Below, one piece after another: positions 8,145-16,047 of a stretch of 52,374 bases of DNA. Each line of letters starts with the position of its first letter. The stretch's first letter is position 1. Under the pieces are notes generated by a model. It had not been told where the DNA came from. It was given only the letters and a program-made list of their open reading frames with translations, and ran no database searches. Position numbers and translations under genes: made by a program. Source of the DNA: JASGDB01 sp049841315 (GTDB lineage: Bacteria > Bacteroidota > Bacteroidia > Flavobacteriales > Weeksellaceae). The stretch covers positions 1 to 52,374 of the forward strand of contig JASGDB010000060.1 of assembly GCA_049841315.1 (NCBI GenBank), read 5' to 3'.

Positions 8145-8999
8145 ATGCTGAACAAACTTGCCGCTTCAGAGCTCGTATTGAACGATGACGGAAGCGTTTA
8201 CCACCTAAATCTGTTACCCGAAGATATTGCAGAAAAAATACTTCTTGTCGGCGACCCCGACAGAGTTCCGCGCGTTTCAAAATATTTTGATACAATAGAA
8301 ATCAAAAAAAATAAAAGAGAATTTTATACCCACACCGGAACGCTCCGAGGAGAAAGAATCACCGTAATGTCCACAGGAATCGGTACGGAAAACATCGACA
8401 TCGTGATGAACGAACTCGATGCGCTGGTGAACATCGACCTGAAAAACAAGGAATTTAAGGATGAAAAAAAATCCCTCCAGCTTTTCCGTATGGGAACGTG
8501 CGGAAGTGTAAATCCCGATGTGAAAGTAGACAAAATGCTCGTTACCCGAAACGTTGTCGGTCTGGACGGGCTTCTGCATTTCTATTCCGATTATCAGTTT
8601 GAAAACGATTTTTCCCGAAATTTCCTTGAAAAATTCCCTTACGAAAATATCAAAGGAATGCTTTATTTTTCCGATTGGGCAGAAGATATTGCTGAACTTT
8701 ATCACGATGCGGAATACACAGGAAATACGGCGACATTCCCCGGATTTTATGCACCGCAGGGAAGACAGCTCCGCCTGAAAGCGCTGGACGACCAGTTCCT
8801 TGAAACCCTCAATGATTTGGGCGTAACCAATTTTGAAATGGAAACTTCCGCGATTTACGGACTTGCTAAACTTTTAGGACACAAAGCACTCACCGTAAAC
8901 TGCGTTATCGCCAACAGAAGACGAGGAGAATTTTCGGCAGACCACCACACTTCAGAAAAACTGATGATAGAGTGGGTGCTGGAAAGGCTTGTCAAATAA
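8145..8999 (+). CDS. Nucleoside phosphorylase, uridine phosphorylase-like
   Basis: A 284-residue member of the PNP/UDP family. The phosphate- and nucleoside-binding motifs are visible: KILLVGDPDRVPRVSKYF near residue 29, STGIGTENIDIVMNEL, RMGTCGSVNPD, and the C-terminal NFEMETSAIYGLAKLLGHKA, where the glutamates contact ribose. It cleaves nucleosides with phosphate to a base and ribose-1-phosphate in cytoplasmic salvage. Uridine is the likeliest substrate by family resemblance, but specificity is not fixed by the sequence. ATG 8145 begins the conserved domain; the open frame extends upstream into repeat DNA, but the promoter at 8069-8095 excludes a start there. Confidence 0.85.
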   Translation: MLNKLAASELVLNDDGSVYHLNLLPEDIAEKILLVGDPDRVPRVSKYFDTIEIKKNKREFYTHTGTLRGERITVMSTGIGTENIDIVMNELDALVNIDLKNKEFKDEKKSLQLFRMGTCGSVNPDVKVDKMLVTRNVVGLDGLLHFYSDYQFENDFSRNFLEKFPYENIKGMLYFSDWAEDIAELYHDAEYTGNTATFPGFYAPQGRQLRLKALDDQFLETLNDLGVTNFEMETSAIYGLAKLLGHKALTVNCVIANRRRGEFSADHHTSEKLMIEWVLERLVK

Positions 9000-9019
9000 T
9001 ACAACTTCGTATGAATATC

Positions 9020-9049
9020 AAAAACCTTTAGGATTTTCTAAAGGTTTTT
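9020..9049. terminator. Bidirectional terminator between phosphorylase and tag
   Basis: A perfect 12-bp stem (AAAAACCTTTAG / CTAAAGGTTTTT) with a 6-base loop, with A and T runs on both sides. It separates two convergent genes and can serve both. Confidence 0.88.
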
Positions 9050-9052
9050 CAT

Positions 9053-9616
9053 TTATTTTGCTCTTGTATGACAATCCATTACATGGTCATTCACCATTCC
9101 CGTTGCCTGCATGTGCGCGTATACAACCGTAGAACCTAAAAATTTAAAACCTCTTTTTTTCAAATCTTTGGAGAGCGCGTCTGATATTTCAGTGGTTGCG
9201 GGAATATCCTGTAAGGTTTCGGGTTGGTTGTCAATCGGTTTTCCGCCCGTGAAATTCCACATATATTTTGAGAAACTTCCGAACTCCTTTTGGATTTCCA
9301 TGAATTTCTGAGCATTGGTAATCGTTGCCAGCACTTTCAGGCGGTTGCGTACGATTCCCGGATTTTGGAACAGTTCTTCCACTTTCTTGTCATCGTATTT
9401 TGCGATTTTTTTGTAATTGAAACTATCCAGAGCCTTTCGGAAGTGCTCCCTTTTGGCAAGAATTGTGTACCAGCTCAGTCCGGCCTGAAAACTTTCGAGA
9501 ATCAGAAATTCAAAAATCATTTCATCATCATATACAGGTTTTCCCCATTCCTTATCGTGATAATCTCTGTAAAGGTCATCTTTTTCGCACCATGCACAGC
9601 GTATTGTGTCGTTCAT
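9053..9616 (-). CDS. tag: DNA-3-methyladenine glycosylase I
   Basis: A 187-residue Tag enzyme that removes 3-methyladenine from alkylated DNA. The zinc ligands of the family are in place: C7 (RCAWC), H20 (YHDKEWG), and H178 and C182 in the C-terminal NDHVMDCH with the same 4-residue spacing as E. coli Tag. The catalytic glutamate is E41 in LESFQAGLSW. Length is normal. The gene stands alone on the minus strand, convergent with the nucleoside phosphorylase across the terminator at 9020-9049. Confidence 0.94.
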   Translation of the reverse strand: MNDTIRCAWCEKDDLYRDYHDKEWGKPVYDDEMIFEFLILESFQAGLSWYTILAKREHFRKALDSFNYKKIAKYDDKKVEELFQNPGIVRNRLKVLATITNAQKFMEIQKEFGSFSKYMWNFTGGKPIDNQPETLQDIPATTEISDALSKDLKKRGFKFLGSTVVYAHMQATGMVNDHVMDCHTRAK

Positions 9617-9801
9617 TTTATGTTTTTACTTCAAAGGTAAAGTTTTTTCTTTGTTGAGTAAGAAAATATTTCTTTGAAGAAGCCTTGATACTCTGTGTTT
9701 TTTGAAATTTTAAAATATTCATAACAAAAAATACGAAGCAAATAAAAATGTTCTCTTACATCAATCTTTTTTTACTAACTTTACCAATAAAAATATATGT
9801 T

Positions 9802-10494
9802 ATGAAAAAACTTTTACTTTTTCCCTTTCTGCTGATTGCATCACTTTCTTTTTCACAGCATCCGGAGTTGCTTAATACCAACTGGCAGATTACAAAATTT
9901 GAAAATGAAATTTTACCGGAACAACTTCCTCCTCCAATGCCTTATCAGCAGGTAACTCAATTTTCCGAAACGCCTCAATACTTTAATTTATCTTTTTTTA
10001 ATACCGTTGCTGCCGGTGTAACTTTTCAGGAAGAAGGCTCATTTCATAAATTTACCGTAAACAATAAAGGCTGTACCCTTGCTGATTATGCCGGTGATAA
10101 TGGTGAGGTGAATCAGTTCTTTGGTTTTTTATGTAATTTTTTTCAGGATGGCTGGAGCTATTATTACTATATCACAAATAACGGAAGCGAAAAAACATTG
10201 ATTATCGATTCGCCAATATTTGAACGAATTTATTTTAAATCCGTCAATCTCTCCACAACAGACCAAGAATTGTCCCAATATTATGTTGCTCCAAACCCTG
10301 TAAAAAATACATTGACGGTTAAAAACCCGTCTGCAATACACGCTGTTCAGATTTTTGATTTGTCAGGAAAATTAATGTATGAAGCAAAAAATGAGAATAC
10401 AAAAAGTTTGAATATTGATATGAGCAATTTTAAAACCGGGAACTATCTCATCAAACTGAATAACGATAAAACCTATAAAATTATCAAAGAATAA
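9802..10494 (+). CDS. Secreted protein with T9SS type A sorting domain
   Basis: A 230-residue exported protein. The signal peptide MKKLLLFPFLLIASLSFSQ starts at ATG 9802; an in-frame ATG at 9748 would give an improbable extension. Residues 20-155 form a domain found in flavobacterial secreted proteins (LLNTNWQITKFENE and TPQYFNLSFF) of unknown role. The C-terminal 70 residues are a T9SS type A sorting domain (YYVAPNPVKNTLTV, LSGKLMYE, TGNYLIKLNNDKTYKIIKE), so the protein should be exported by the T9SS and released or anchored at the surface. The only other T9SS-related gene in the window is the porZ-like gene 5 kb upstream. Catalytic motifs are not evident. Confidence 0.82.
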   Translation: MKKLLLFPFLLIASLSFSQHPELLNTNWQITKFENEILPEQLPPPMPYQQVTQFSETPQYFNLSFFNTVAAGVTFQEEGSFHKFTVNNKGCTLADYAGDNGEVNQFFGFLCNFFQDGWSYYYYITNNGSEKTLIIDSPIFERIYFKSVNLSTTDQELSQYYVAPNPVKNTLTVKNPSAIHAVQIFDLSGKLMYEAKNENTKSLNIDMSNFKTGNYLIKLNNDKTYKIIKE

Positions 10495-10561
10495 TTTTTT
10501 CTGTTACAAATAATTTCCCGGGAATAAGCTGATAATATTCATTAGAGGCTAAAACTCAGCC

Positions 10562-10594
10562 AACCTTGTCAAGATTTCAAATCTTGACAAGGTT
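10562..10594. repeat. Perfect 16-bp palindrome upstream of hutU
   Basis: AACCTTGTCAAGATTT is followed, after one base, by its exact reverse complement. It ends 16 bases before the hutU start codon. It resembles dispersed flavobacterial palindromes, although an operator or attenuator cannot be excluded from sequence alone. Confidence 0.75.
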
Positions 10595-10610
10595 CTTTAA
10601 TATAAAAAAT

Positions 10611-12719
10611 ATGAACTTTAAAGAACAAATACAACAAGGAATTCCCACCGAATTACCACAACCAAAACCTTACGACACCAACATCAACCACGCTCCGAAA
10701 CGCAAAGAAATATTGAACGAAGAAGAAAAAAAACTCGCTTTGAAAAATGCTTTACGTTATTTCGTGCCGAAATTTCACGCCGAATTACTGTCTGAATTTA
10801 AGGAAGAATTGGAAAAATTCGGCAGAATTTATATGTATCGTTTTCGTCCCGATTACGAGATGAAAGCAAGAAATATCGACGAATATCCCGGAAAATCCCA
10901 ACAGGCAAAAGCCATTATGCTGATGATTCAGAACAATCTGGATTATGCAGTGGCTCAACATCCTCACGAACTCATTACTTACGGCGGAAACGGTGCGGTT
11001 TTTCAAAATTGGGCACAATATCTTCTGACGATGAAATATCTTTCGGAAATGACTGATGAACAAACGCTTGTAATGTATTCCGGTCATCCAATGGGATTAT
11101 TTCCGTCACACAAAGACGCTCCACGAGTAGTCGTTACGAACGGAATGATGATTCCGAATTACTCAAAACCGGACGACTGGGAAAAATTCAATGCACTCGG
11201 AGTTACGCAGTACGGGCAAATGACAGCAGGAAGTTATATGTATATCGGGCCACAAGGAATAGTTCACGGAACGACGATTACGGTTTTGAATGCGTTGAGG
11301 AAATTGTCCTCACCCCTAAATCCCCTCTCCAAAGGAGAGGGGACTTCGAGCGTTCCAAACTTTGAAAATAAAAATACAGAAAATTTTAACCACAATAATG
11401 GAACGCAATCAGTTCCCCCTCCTTCGGAGGGGGTTAGGGGGAGGATAAAACTCTTCGTAACGTCCGGTTTGGGCGGAATGTCGGGAGCACAGCCGAAAGC
11501 GGGAAATATTGCAGGTTGCATTACGGTTTGTGCGGAAGTCAATCCGAAAATTACCAAAATCCGACACGACCAGAAATGGGTCAACGAAATTCACGAAAAC
11601 CTCGATGAATTGGTGGAACGAGTGAAAAAAGCACAATCGGAAAATGAAACCGTTTCTCTCGCTTATCTCGGAAACGTGGTGGAAGTTTGGGAAAAATTTG
11701 ATGAAGAAAATTTAAAAATAGATATTGGTTCCGACCAGACTTCGCTTCACAATCCTTGGGCAGGAGGTTATTATCCGGCAGGACAAAGTTTTGAGGAATC
11801 CAACAAAATGATGGCTGAAAATCCTGAATTGTTCAAAGAAAAAGTGCAGGAAAGTTTGAGAAGACACGCAAAAGCCATTAACAAACACACCGAAAAAGGA
11901 ACGTATTTCTTCGATTACGGAAACGCATTTTTGCTGGAAGCAAGCAGAGCCGGAGCAGATGTAATGGCGGAAAATCCGACTTTGGGACGGGAATTCAAAT
12001 ATCCGTCTTATGTTCAGGATATTATGGGGCCGATGTGTTTTGATTATGGTTTCGGGCCTTTCCGTTGGGTTTGCACGAGCGGAAAACCGGAAGATTTGCA
12101 GAAAACCGATGATATTGCGTGTGCAGTTCTGGAAGAAATGATTAAAAATTCTCCCGAAGAAATTCAGCAACAGATGAAAGACAATATCCAATGGATAAAA
12201 GGGGCGCAAGAAAATAAATTAGTTGTCGGTTCTCAGGCGAGAATTTTGTATGCCGATGCGGAAGGTCGTATGAAAATTGCCGAAGCCTTTAACAAAGCCA
12301 TTAAAAACGGAGAAATCGGAGCGGTAGTTCTCGGTCGCGACCACCACGATGTTTCGGGAACGGATTCTCCGTATCGTGAAACGTCCAACATCTATGACGG
12401 AAGTCGATTTACGGCAGATATGGCAATCCAAAATGTGATTGGCGACAGTTTTCGGGGTGCGACTTGGGTGAGTATTCACAACGGAGGCGGTGTTGGTTGG
12501 GGCGAAGTGATAAACGGCGGTTTCGGAATGCTTCTGGACGGAAGCGATGATGCGGACAGAAGATTAAAATCTATGCTTTTTTGGGACGTAAACAACGGAA
12601 TTTCCCGAAGAAGTTGGGCAAGAAATGAGGGTGCTATTTTCGCCATAAAGCGAGCAATGGAAGTTGAGCCGAACTTGAAAGTAACGCTGCCGAATTTGGT
12701 TGATGAAAGTTTGTTTTAA
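10611..12719 (+). CDS. hutU: Urocanate hydratase with a repeat-derived in-frame insertion
   Basis: A 702-residue urocanase, the second enzyme of histidine degradation (urocanate to imidazolonepropionate, NAD+ as tightly bound cofactor, cytoplasmic). Family blocks are intact: GQMTAGSYMYIGPQGIVHGT, the NAD-binding VTSGLGGMSGAQPKAGN, SDQTSLHNPWAGGYYPAG and GRDHHDVSGTDSPYRETSNI. About residues 232-279 do not belong to the family: they are encoded by 11307-11445, two inverted copies of a CCCCTCTCCAAAGGAGAGGGG-like palindrome around an AT-rich spacer, inserted just before the Rossmann glycine motif with the frame kept open. No other hut genes are in the window. The start at 10611 is the first ATG after the palindrome; an upstream in-frame ATG at 10566 lies in the palindrome. 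Confidence 0.93.
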   Translation: MNFKEQIQQGIPTELPQPKPYDTNINHAPKRKEILNEEEKKLALKNALRYFVPKFHAELLSEFKEELEKFGRIYMYRFRPDYEMKARNIDEYPGKSQQAKAIMLMIQNNLDYAVAQHPHELITYGGNGAVFQNWAQYLLTMKYLSEMTDEQTLVMYSGHPMGLFPSHKDAPRVVVTNGMMIPNYSKPDDWEKFNALGVTQYGQMTAGSYMYIGPQGIVHGTTITVLNALRKLSSPLNPLSKGEGTSSVPNFENKNTENFNHNNGTQSVPPPSEGVRGRIKLFVTSGLGGMSGAQPKAGNIAGCITVCAEVNPKITKIRHDQKWVNEIHENLDELVERVKKAQSENETVSLAYLGNVVEVWEKFDEENLKIDIGSDQTSLHNPWAGGYYPAGQSFEESNKMMAENPELFKEKVQESLRRHAKAINKHTEKGTYFFDYGNAFLLEASRAGADVMAENPTLGREFKYPSYVQDIMGPMCFDYGFGPFRWVCTSGKPEDLQKTDDIACAVLEEMIKNSPEEIQQQMKDNIQWIKGAQENKLVVGSQARILYADAEGRMKIAEAFNKAIKNGEIGAVVLGRDHHDVSGTDSPYRETSNIYDGSRFTADMAIQNVIGDSFRGATWVSIHNGGGVGWGEVINGGFGMLLDGSDDADRRLKSMLFWDVNNGISRRSWARNEGAIFAIKRAMEVEPNLKVTLPNLVDESLF
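11307..11445. repeat. Palindromic element inserted inside hutU
   Basis: The left arm (about 11307-11345, core CCCCTCTCCAAAGGAGAGGGG) and the right arm (about 11411-11445, core CCCCTCCTTCGGAGGGGG) are imperfect inverted copies, each itself a hairpin. An A-rich spacer lies between them. The whole is translated as roughly 47 residues without a stop and interrupts a conserved enzyme. Confidence 0.85.
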
Positions 12720-12721
12720 TT

Positions 12722-12873
12722 AGAAACTGCTTAAATTTCATCAAAATCAATTTCCCTAACCCTAAAGGGGATAATTTTGATGAAATTTGCAGGGGATTTT
12801 TCCTCCCTTTAGGGTTGGGGTAAAGAAAAATTCCGTGAAAATTTGAGTTCTGAATAATTTTTAAACAGTTTCT
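12722..12873. repeat. Double-hairpin dispersed repeat, copy 2, with terminal inverted repeats
   Basis: The ends AGAAACTGCTTAAA (12722-12735) and TTTAAACAGTTTCT (12860-12873) are inverted repeats matching at 13 of 14 bases. Inside are the same two hairpins as in copy 1 at 5296-5431. The 152-base size and ends are MITE-like. It begins right after the hutU stop. Confidence 0.82.
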
Positions 12874-13002
12874 TAATTTTCCCATAAAATCTTTTTTCTC
12901 CCGACGTTTCAAGCATTTTGCTCGTTTCCGCTTAAACATACACGTTAATTTTTTAAAACCATTACAATAATTTCTTACATCTACAGCACTAAAGCGAAGG
13001 TA

Positions 13003-14367
13003 TTATTGTAAATAAAGTTTCATTTTCGCTTCGGCTTCTGGTTTTAATTTCATGTTTTTGAAAATCTTTTTATCATCGGGAAAACTGATTCTGTAAAAAA
13101 TAATTTTATCCGCATAATATTTGAAATATGGATGTTCCCGAAGCCAGCTTTCCGGAGCGTCCGTCAATTTATATTTCTTAACTTGATTAGTGTAAAGAGG
13201 TGCAACAGAAATTAATTTTTCAGCCAAAGTTTTGTCAATATTATAGGTTTCAGTTATCTGAGTTTTGCTAACAAAACCGCCGAGTTTATTTCTGAATCCG
13301 ATGATGCTTCCCGCTTCTTTATCAGTAAAACCGAATTCTTTCAGCTGTCTGAACGTAATGCTGTTAAGGTCGGTTTTAGAAAAATTGGTTACCGGTATAT
13401 TTTCTGCGGTTATTTCTGTTTTTGCTGTTTCGTAAATGGGTTCTTTTGCGATTTCTTTAATGGAAATATACGGTTTCATTTCCTCGAATTTTTCTTCGGA
13501 AATCACGAAACATTTACTCAGTTCTTCTGCGGTTCGGAATTGCCCTTTCAAGAATTTATTCTTATAATTGAGAATCGTATTGGCTTGTTTTTCAGTAAAT
13601 CCGAGATACATCCAGCCGTTCAAATCGAGTTCGTTCGGATTGAAAATATGATATTGGATTTTTTCTTTAACGTTTGATATTTTTGCAAAAGAATCCGTTG
13701 CTTTGGAAAGTGAAGTTCCTTTTTCGGGAAGCAGGAGATATGACTCCATTTTATGGTAATTTTCATCGGTGATGATAAAACATTCTTTGAATTTTTCTTT
13801 GCTGATGAAACTTCCGCCCAGATAATTTTTATATTTCAGTATGGAAGCCGCCTGTTTTTCGGAAAAACCCATACTTATCCATTCCTGAATTGTGTAATTG
13901 TCAGGATTGAATTTTCCGGAAATTCTCAGTTCTTTTTTCCGATAAATATTGCTGTATAGGGAATTTTCTTTTGACGAGCTAACCTTTTCGGGAAGCAGAA
14001 GATAAGGCTGAATCTGAGCGTATTTTTCATCGGAAATCACGAAGCATTTTTTGATTTCTTCTTTGGAAGAAAATGCTCCTCCCAGCATATTTTTGTATTT
14101 CAGTATCGTTTCCGCCTGCCGTTCCGAAAATCCTAAATTCTGCCATTGCTCTTTGCTTAAATCATTGGGATTGAACTCTGCAATGGGAAATGAATCTGGA
14201 TTTTCCTCCTTACTCAGAGTCGTGAATTCCAGCTTTTCGGGAAGGTCTTCTGTTTTGCGTGTGATTTCAAAATTTTTTGAAATCCAGAATAAGAACACGC
14301 TGAGTAAAGCAATCCCAAGCGTAATAAAGAAGTATTTTCTGTAGAAAGTATAGTTTAGCTGAGACAT
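13003..14367 (-). CDS. Membrane-anchored protein with four helix-hairpin-helix repeats
   Basis: A 454-residue protein with an N-terminal membrane segment (about residues 11-29) and four tandem copies of a 60-residue ComEA-like HhH unit at about 65-126, 153-214, 242-302 and 329-390. Each copy reads FNPNDLSKEQWQNLGFSERQ, then ILKYKNMLGGAF, then a C-F-V-I-S-like turn and PYLLLPE. HhH units of this type bind DNA non-specifically; ComEA is a periplasmic DNA receptor in competence. With the anchor, the repeats probably face the periplasm, so DNA binding or uptake is a reasonable guess but unproven. An open frame begins at a TTG at 14385, but the -7 box at 14383-14390 puts transcription start inside it, so ATG 14367 is chosen. 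Confidence 0.8.
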   Translation of the reverse strand: MSQLNYTFYRKYFFITLGIALLSVFLFWISKNFEITRKTEDLPEKLEFTTLSKEENPDSFPIAEFNPNDLSKEQWQNLGFSERQAETILKYKNMLGGAFSSKEEIKKCFVISDEKYAQIQPYLLLPEKVSSSKENSLYSNIYRKKELRISGKFNPDNYTIQEWISMGFSEKQAASILKYKNYLGGSFISKEKFKECFIITDENYHKMESYLLLPEKGTSLSKATDSFAKISNVKEKIQYHIFNPNELDLNGWMYLGFTEKQANTILNYKNKFLKGQFRTAEELSKCFVISEEKFEEMKPYISIKEIAKEPIYETAKTEITAENIPVTNFSKTDLNSITFRQLKEFGFTDKEAGSIIGFRNKLGGFVSKTQITETYNIDKTLAEKLISVAPLYTNQVKKYKLTDAPESWLREHPYFKYYADKIIFYRISFPDDKKIFKNMKLKPEAEAKMKLYLQ

Positions 14368-14382
14368 ATTTGTATTTTTTAT

Positions 14383-14390
14383 CAAAATTA
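14383..14390 (-). promoter_or_regulatory. -7 box of the HhH-repeat gene
   Basis: TAATTTTG on the minus strand matches TAnnTTTG, 15 bases before the ATG at 14367. No clear -33 element was seen. Confidence 0.45.
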
Positions 14391-14448
14391 GTGAGGCTAA
14401 AGTTTTGGTTTATGTGAAAATCACCCTTTCTAACAGCGTGAAAATCAC

Positions 14449-14787
14449 TTATTCTTTATCATTTAAAGATTCTTTAAGTTTCATAAGTTCGGCTTTCAGA
14501 TATTCCAGGCGGTCGATTACGGAGACGGTTTCGGCGATTTTGGTGTTGGTAGTGAGGGCAATTCGTGCGCCGTCCAGCGTATAGCCTTTTTCTTTCACCA
14601 GATGATAGATGATTTTCAGGTTGCTGATGTCTTCCGGAGTGAAATATCGGTTTCCTTTTTTGTTTTTTTTAGGCTTCAAAACGGGAAATTCCTGTTCCCA
14701 ATATCGTAAAAGAGAAGCATTGACATCGAAAGCCTTTGAAACTTCACCGATGGAATAATAGAGTTTGTCCGGAAGATTGATTTTCAT
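14449..14787 (-). CDS. MerR-family transcriptional regulator
   Basis: A 112-residue one-domain MerR regulator. The N-terminal winged-helix region is clear: YYSIGEVSKAFDVNASLLRY, WEQEFPVLKPKKNKKGNRYF and TPEDISNLKIIYHLVKEKGY. A short C-terminal coiled coil (RLEYLKAELMKLKESL) serves for dimerisation. There is no effector domain or metal-binding cysteine, as in the short MerR proteins widespread in Bacteroidota. It lies upstream of, and in the same direction as, the HhH gene with about 80 bases between them, and both appear to have their own promoters. The target genes are unknown. Confidence 0.88.
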   Translation of the reverse strand: MKINLPDKLYYSIGEVSKAFDVNASLLRYWEQEFPVLKPKKNKKGNRYFTPEDISNLKIIYHLVKEKGYTLDGARIALTTNTKIAETVSVIDRLEYLKAELMKLKESLNDKE

Positions 14788-14806
14788 TTGTGCGGAATTG
14801 CGATTT

Positions 14807-14837
14807 CAAATATAAAATTTTTATGCTGATGTTACAA
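14807..14837 (-). promoter_or_regulatory. Promoter of the MerR gene
   Basis: On the minus strand TATATTTG (14807-14814) is a perfect -7 box, with TTG (14835-14837) 20 bases upstream as -33. The start codon follows 20 bases downstream. Confidence 0.6.
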
Positions 14838-14865
14838 GTTGTAAATTGCAAAGATTTTACAATGG

Positions 14866-14892
14866 AAAGGCACGATTATTTCTCGTGCCTTT
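14866..14892. terminator. Stand-alone hairpin, possible terminator
   Basis: A 10-bp perfect stem (AAAGGCACGA / TCGTGCCTTT) with a 7-base loop and TTTGTTTATTT following on the plus strand. No plus-strand gene ends here, so what it terminates is unclear. Confidence 0.55.
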
Positions 14893-15029
14893 GTTTATTT
14901 GGAAATAGGATGTTTTAATTTTTCCTGCGAAAATATTCTTTTTCAAAGCCTTTTCATTTTCTTAGCAACAGTAATATAGTTTGTAAATGTTTTCCAAACT
15001 TCCTTTTTGGTTGATGAATCAGCCAGTGT

Positions 15030-15230
15030 TCATTGAAAAGTGCAGGCAGAATATGGCTTGATTTCTAGAATATAATCGGGGTGAAATGACAAAGTTGCAT
15101 TTGCCAGTACATATTCTCGCTCTTTGTCCGTATTTCCATTTGTCCGAATGCTTTCAAAACCGTAGCTTTGAGCAAGGATAACTTGGTTTTTTTGTCTATA
15201 TGTTGCAAGCGTAAATATACAGATTATCAA
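15030..15230 (-). CDS. Small open frame of uncertain status, possibly a gene remnant
   Basis: A 66-residue frame that starts only with a TTG. The sequence (NGNTDKEREYVLANATLSF and HPDYILEIKPYSACTFQ) has plausible protein composition but I do not recognise it. It lies in the 582-base gap between the MerR gene and the methyltransferase, which otherwise holds only the MerR promoter, the hairpin at 14866-14892 and AT-rich DNA. It may be the 3' part of a decayed gene or simply a chance frame. Confidence 0.25.
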   Translation of the reverse strand: MIICIFTLATYRQKNQVILAQSYGFESIRTNGNTDKEREYVLANATLSFHPDYILEIKPYSACTFQ

Positions 15231-15369
15231 TTAGTTATCCTGACTTTCAACACCTATCGCTCTGAAAATCAGAAATTTATATTAATTTTTAGCGAAGTGT
15301 TGATATTAAAATCAATAACATAATCAAAGCGATATTCTTCCGTTTAGCATAAGGCAAAATTTTAAATTT

Positions 15370-16047
15370 ATGAGCAAAAAAAATTTCAATGCCTCTTACG
15401 TTTTATTAAGACGGGATTTAGTAAAATTAGTAAGGGGAAACAATCTTTGTATCCTTGATGTAGGCTGTTCCACAGGGATAAACGGCAAATACCTTTTAGA
15501 AAATCATGTAGCAAAAAAGGTAATTGGTATCGAATATAACCCGGAAATGGCAAGTGTAGCAAATGAAATATATGAAAAAGTATTTGTCGGTAATCTCAAT
15601 TCCGAACAATTTCTGGATGAAATAAAATCCATCGAAAACAAATTCGATTATATAATCTGTGGAGATGTTCTGGAACACCTTCTGCGGGCAGATATTGTTC
15701 TTCAAATTTTAAAGGAAAAACTTAATGAAAATGGAAAAATAATTATTTCTGTTCCCAATATACAGCATATAGAAACATTTATACAAGTATATATTAATGG
15801 GTACTGGCCAAGAAATGACAGAGGCATTTTTGACAAAACCCATGTTACATGGTTTACGAAAAAAAATCTGTATGAATTCATAAAAAACGCAGGTTTATAT
15901 GTGAAAACCTATAAACCGGTATATCGGGGAAGAGATGATGTGAATTCAAAACTGTCATGGCTGCAAAAAGCACTTCGCATTAATATCAAATGGTTTGTTT
16001 TCCAACATATAATCGTTTGTGAAAAAAATTCATATCCGGTACAATGA
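15370..16047 (+). CDS. Class I SAM-dependent methyltransferase
   Basis: A 225-residue Rossmann-fold methyltransferase. SAM-binding motif I is ILDVGCSTGINGKYLL (residues 28-43), the acidic residue of motif II is in VIGIEYNPEMA, and YIICGDVLEHL (about residues 97-107) is the post-motif typical of this class. SVPNIQHIETF and the later FDKTHVTWFTKKNL resemble methyltransferases of glycan and lipopolysaccharide biosynthesis clusters. It overlaps the next gene, a glycosyltransferase, by four bases (ATGA), which supports a shared role in modifying a surface glycan. The pair appears more AT-rich in codon use than the housekeeping genes nearby. The acceptor substrate is unknown. Confidence 0.85.
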   Translation: MSKKNFNASYVLLRRDLVKLVRGNNLCILDVGCSTGINGKYLLENHVAKKVIGIEYNPEMASVANEIYEKVFVGNLNSEQFLDEIKSIENKFDYIICGDVLEHLLRADIVLQILKEKLNENGKIIISVPNIQHIETFIQVYINGYWPRNDRGIFDKTHVTWFTKKNLYEFIKNAGLYVKTYKPVYRGRDDVNSKLSWLQKALRINIKWFVFQHIIVCEKNSYPVQ

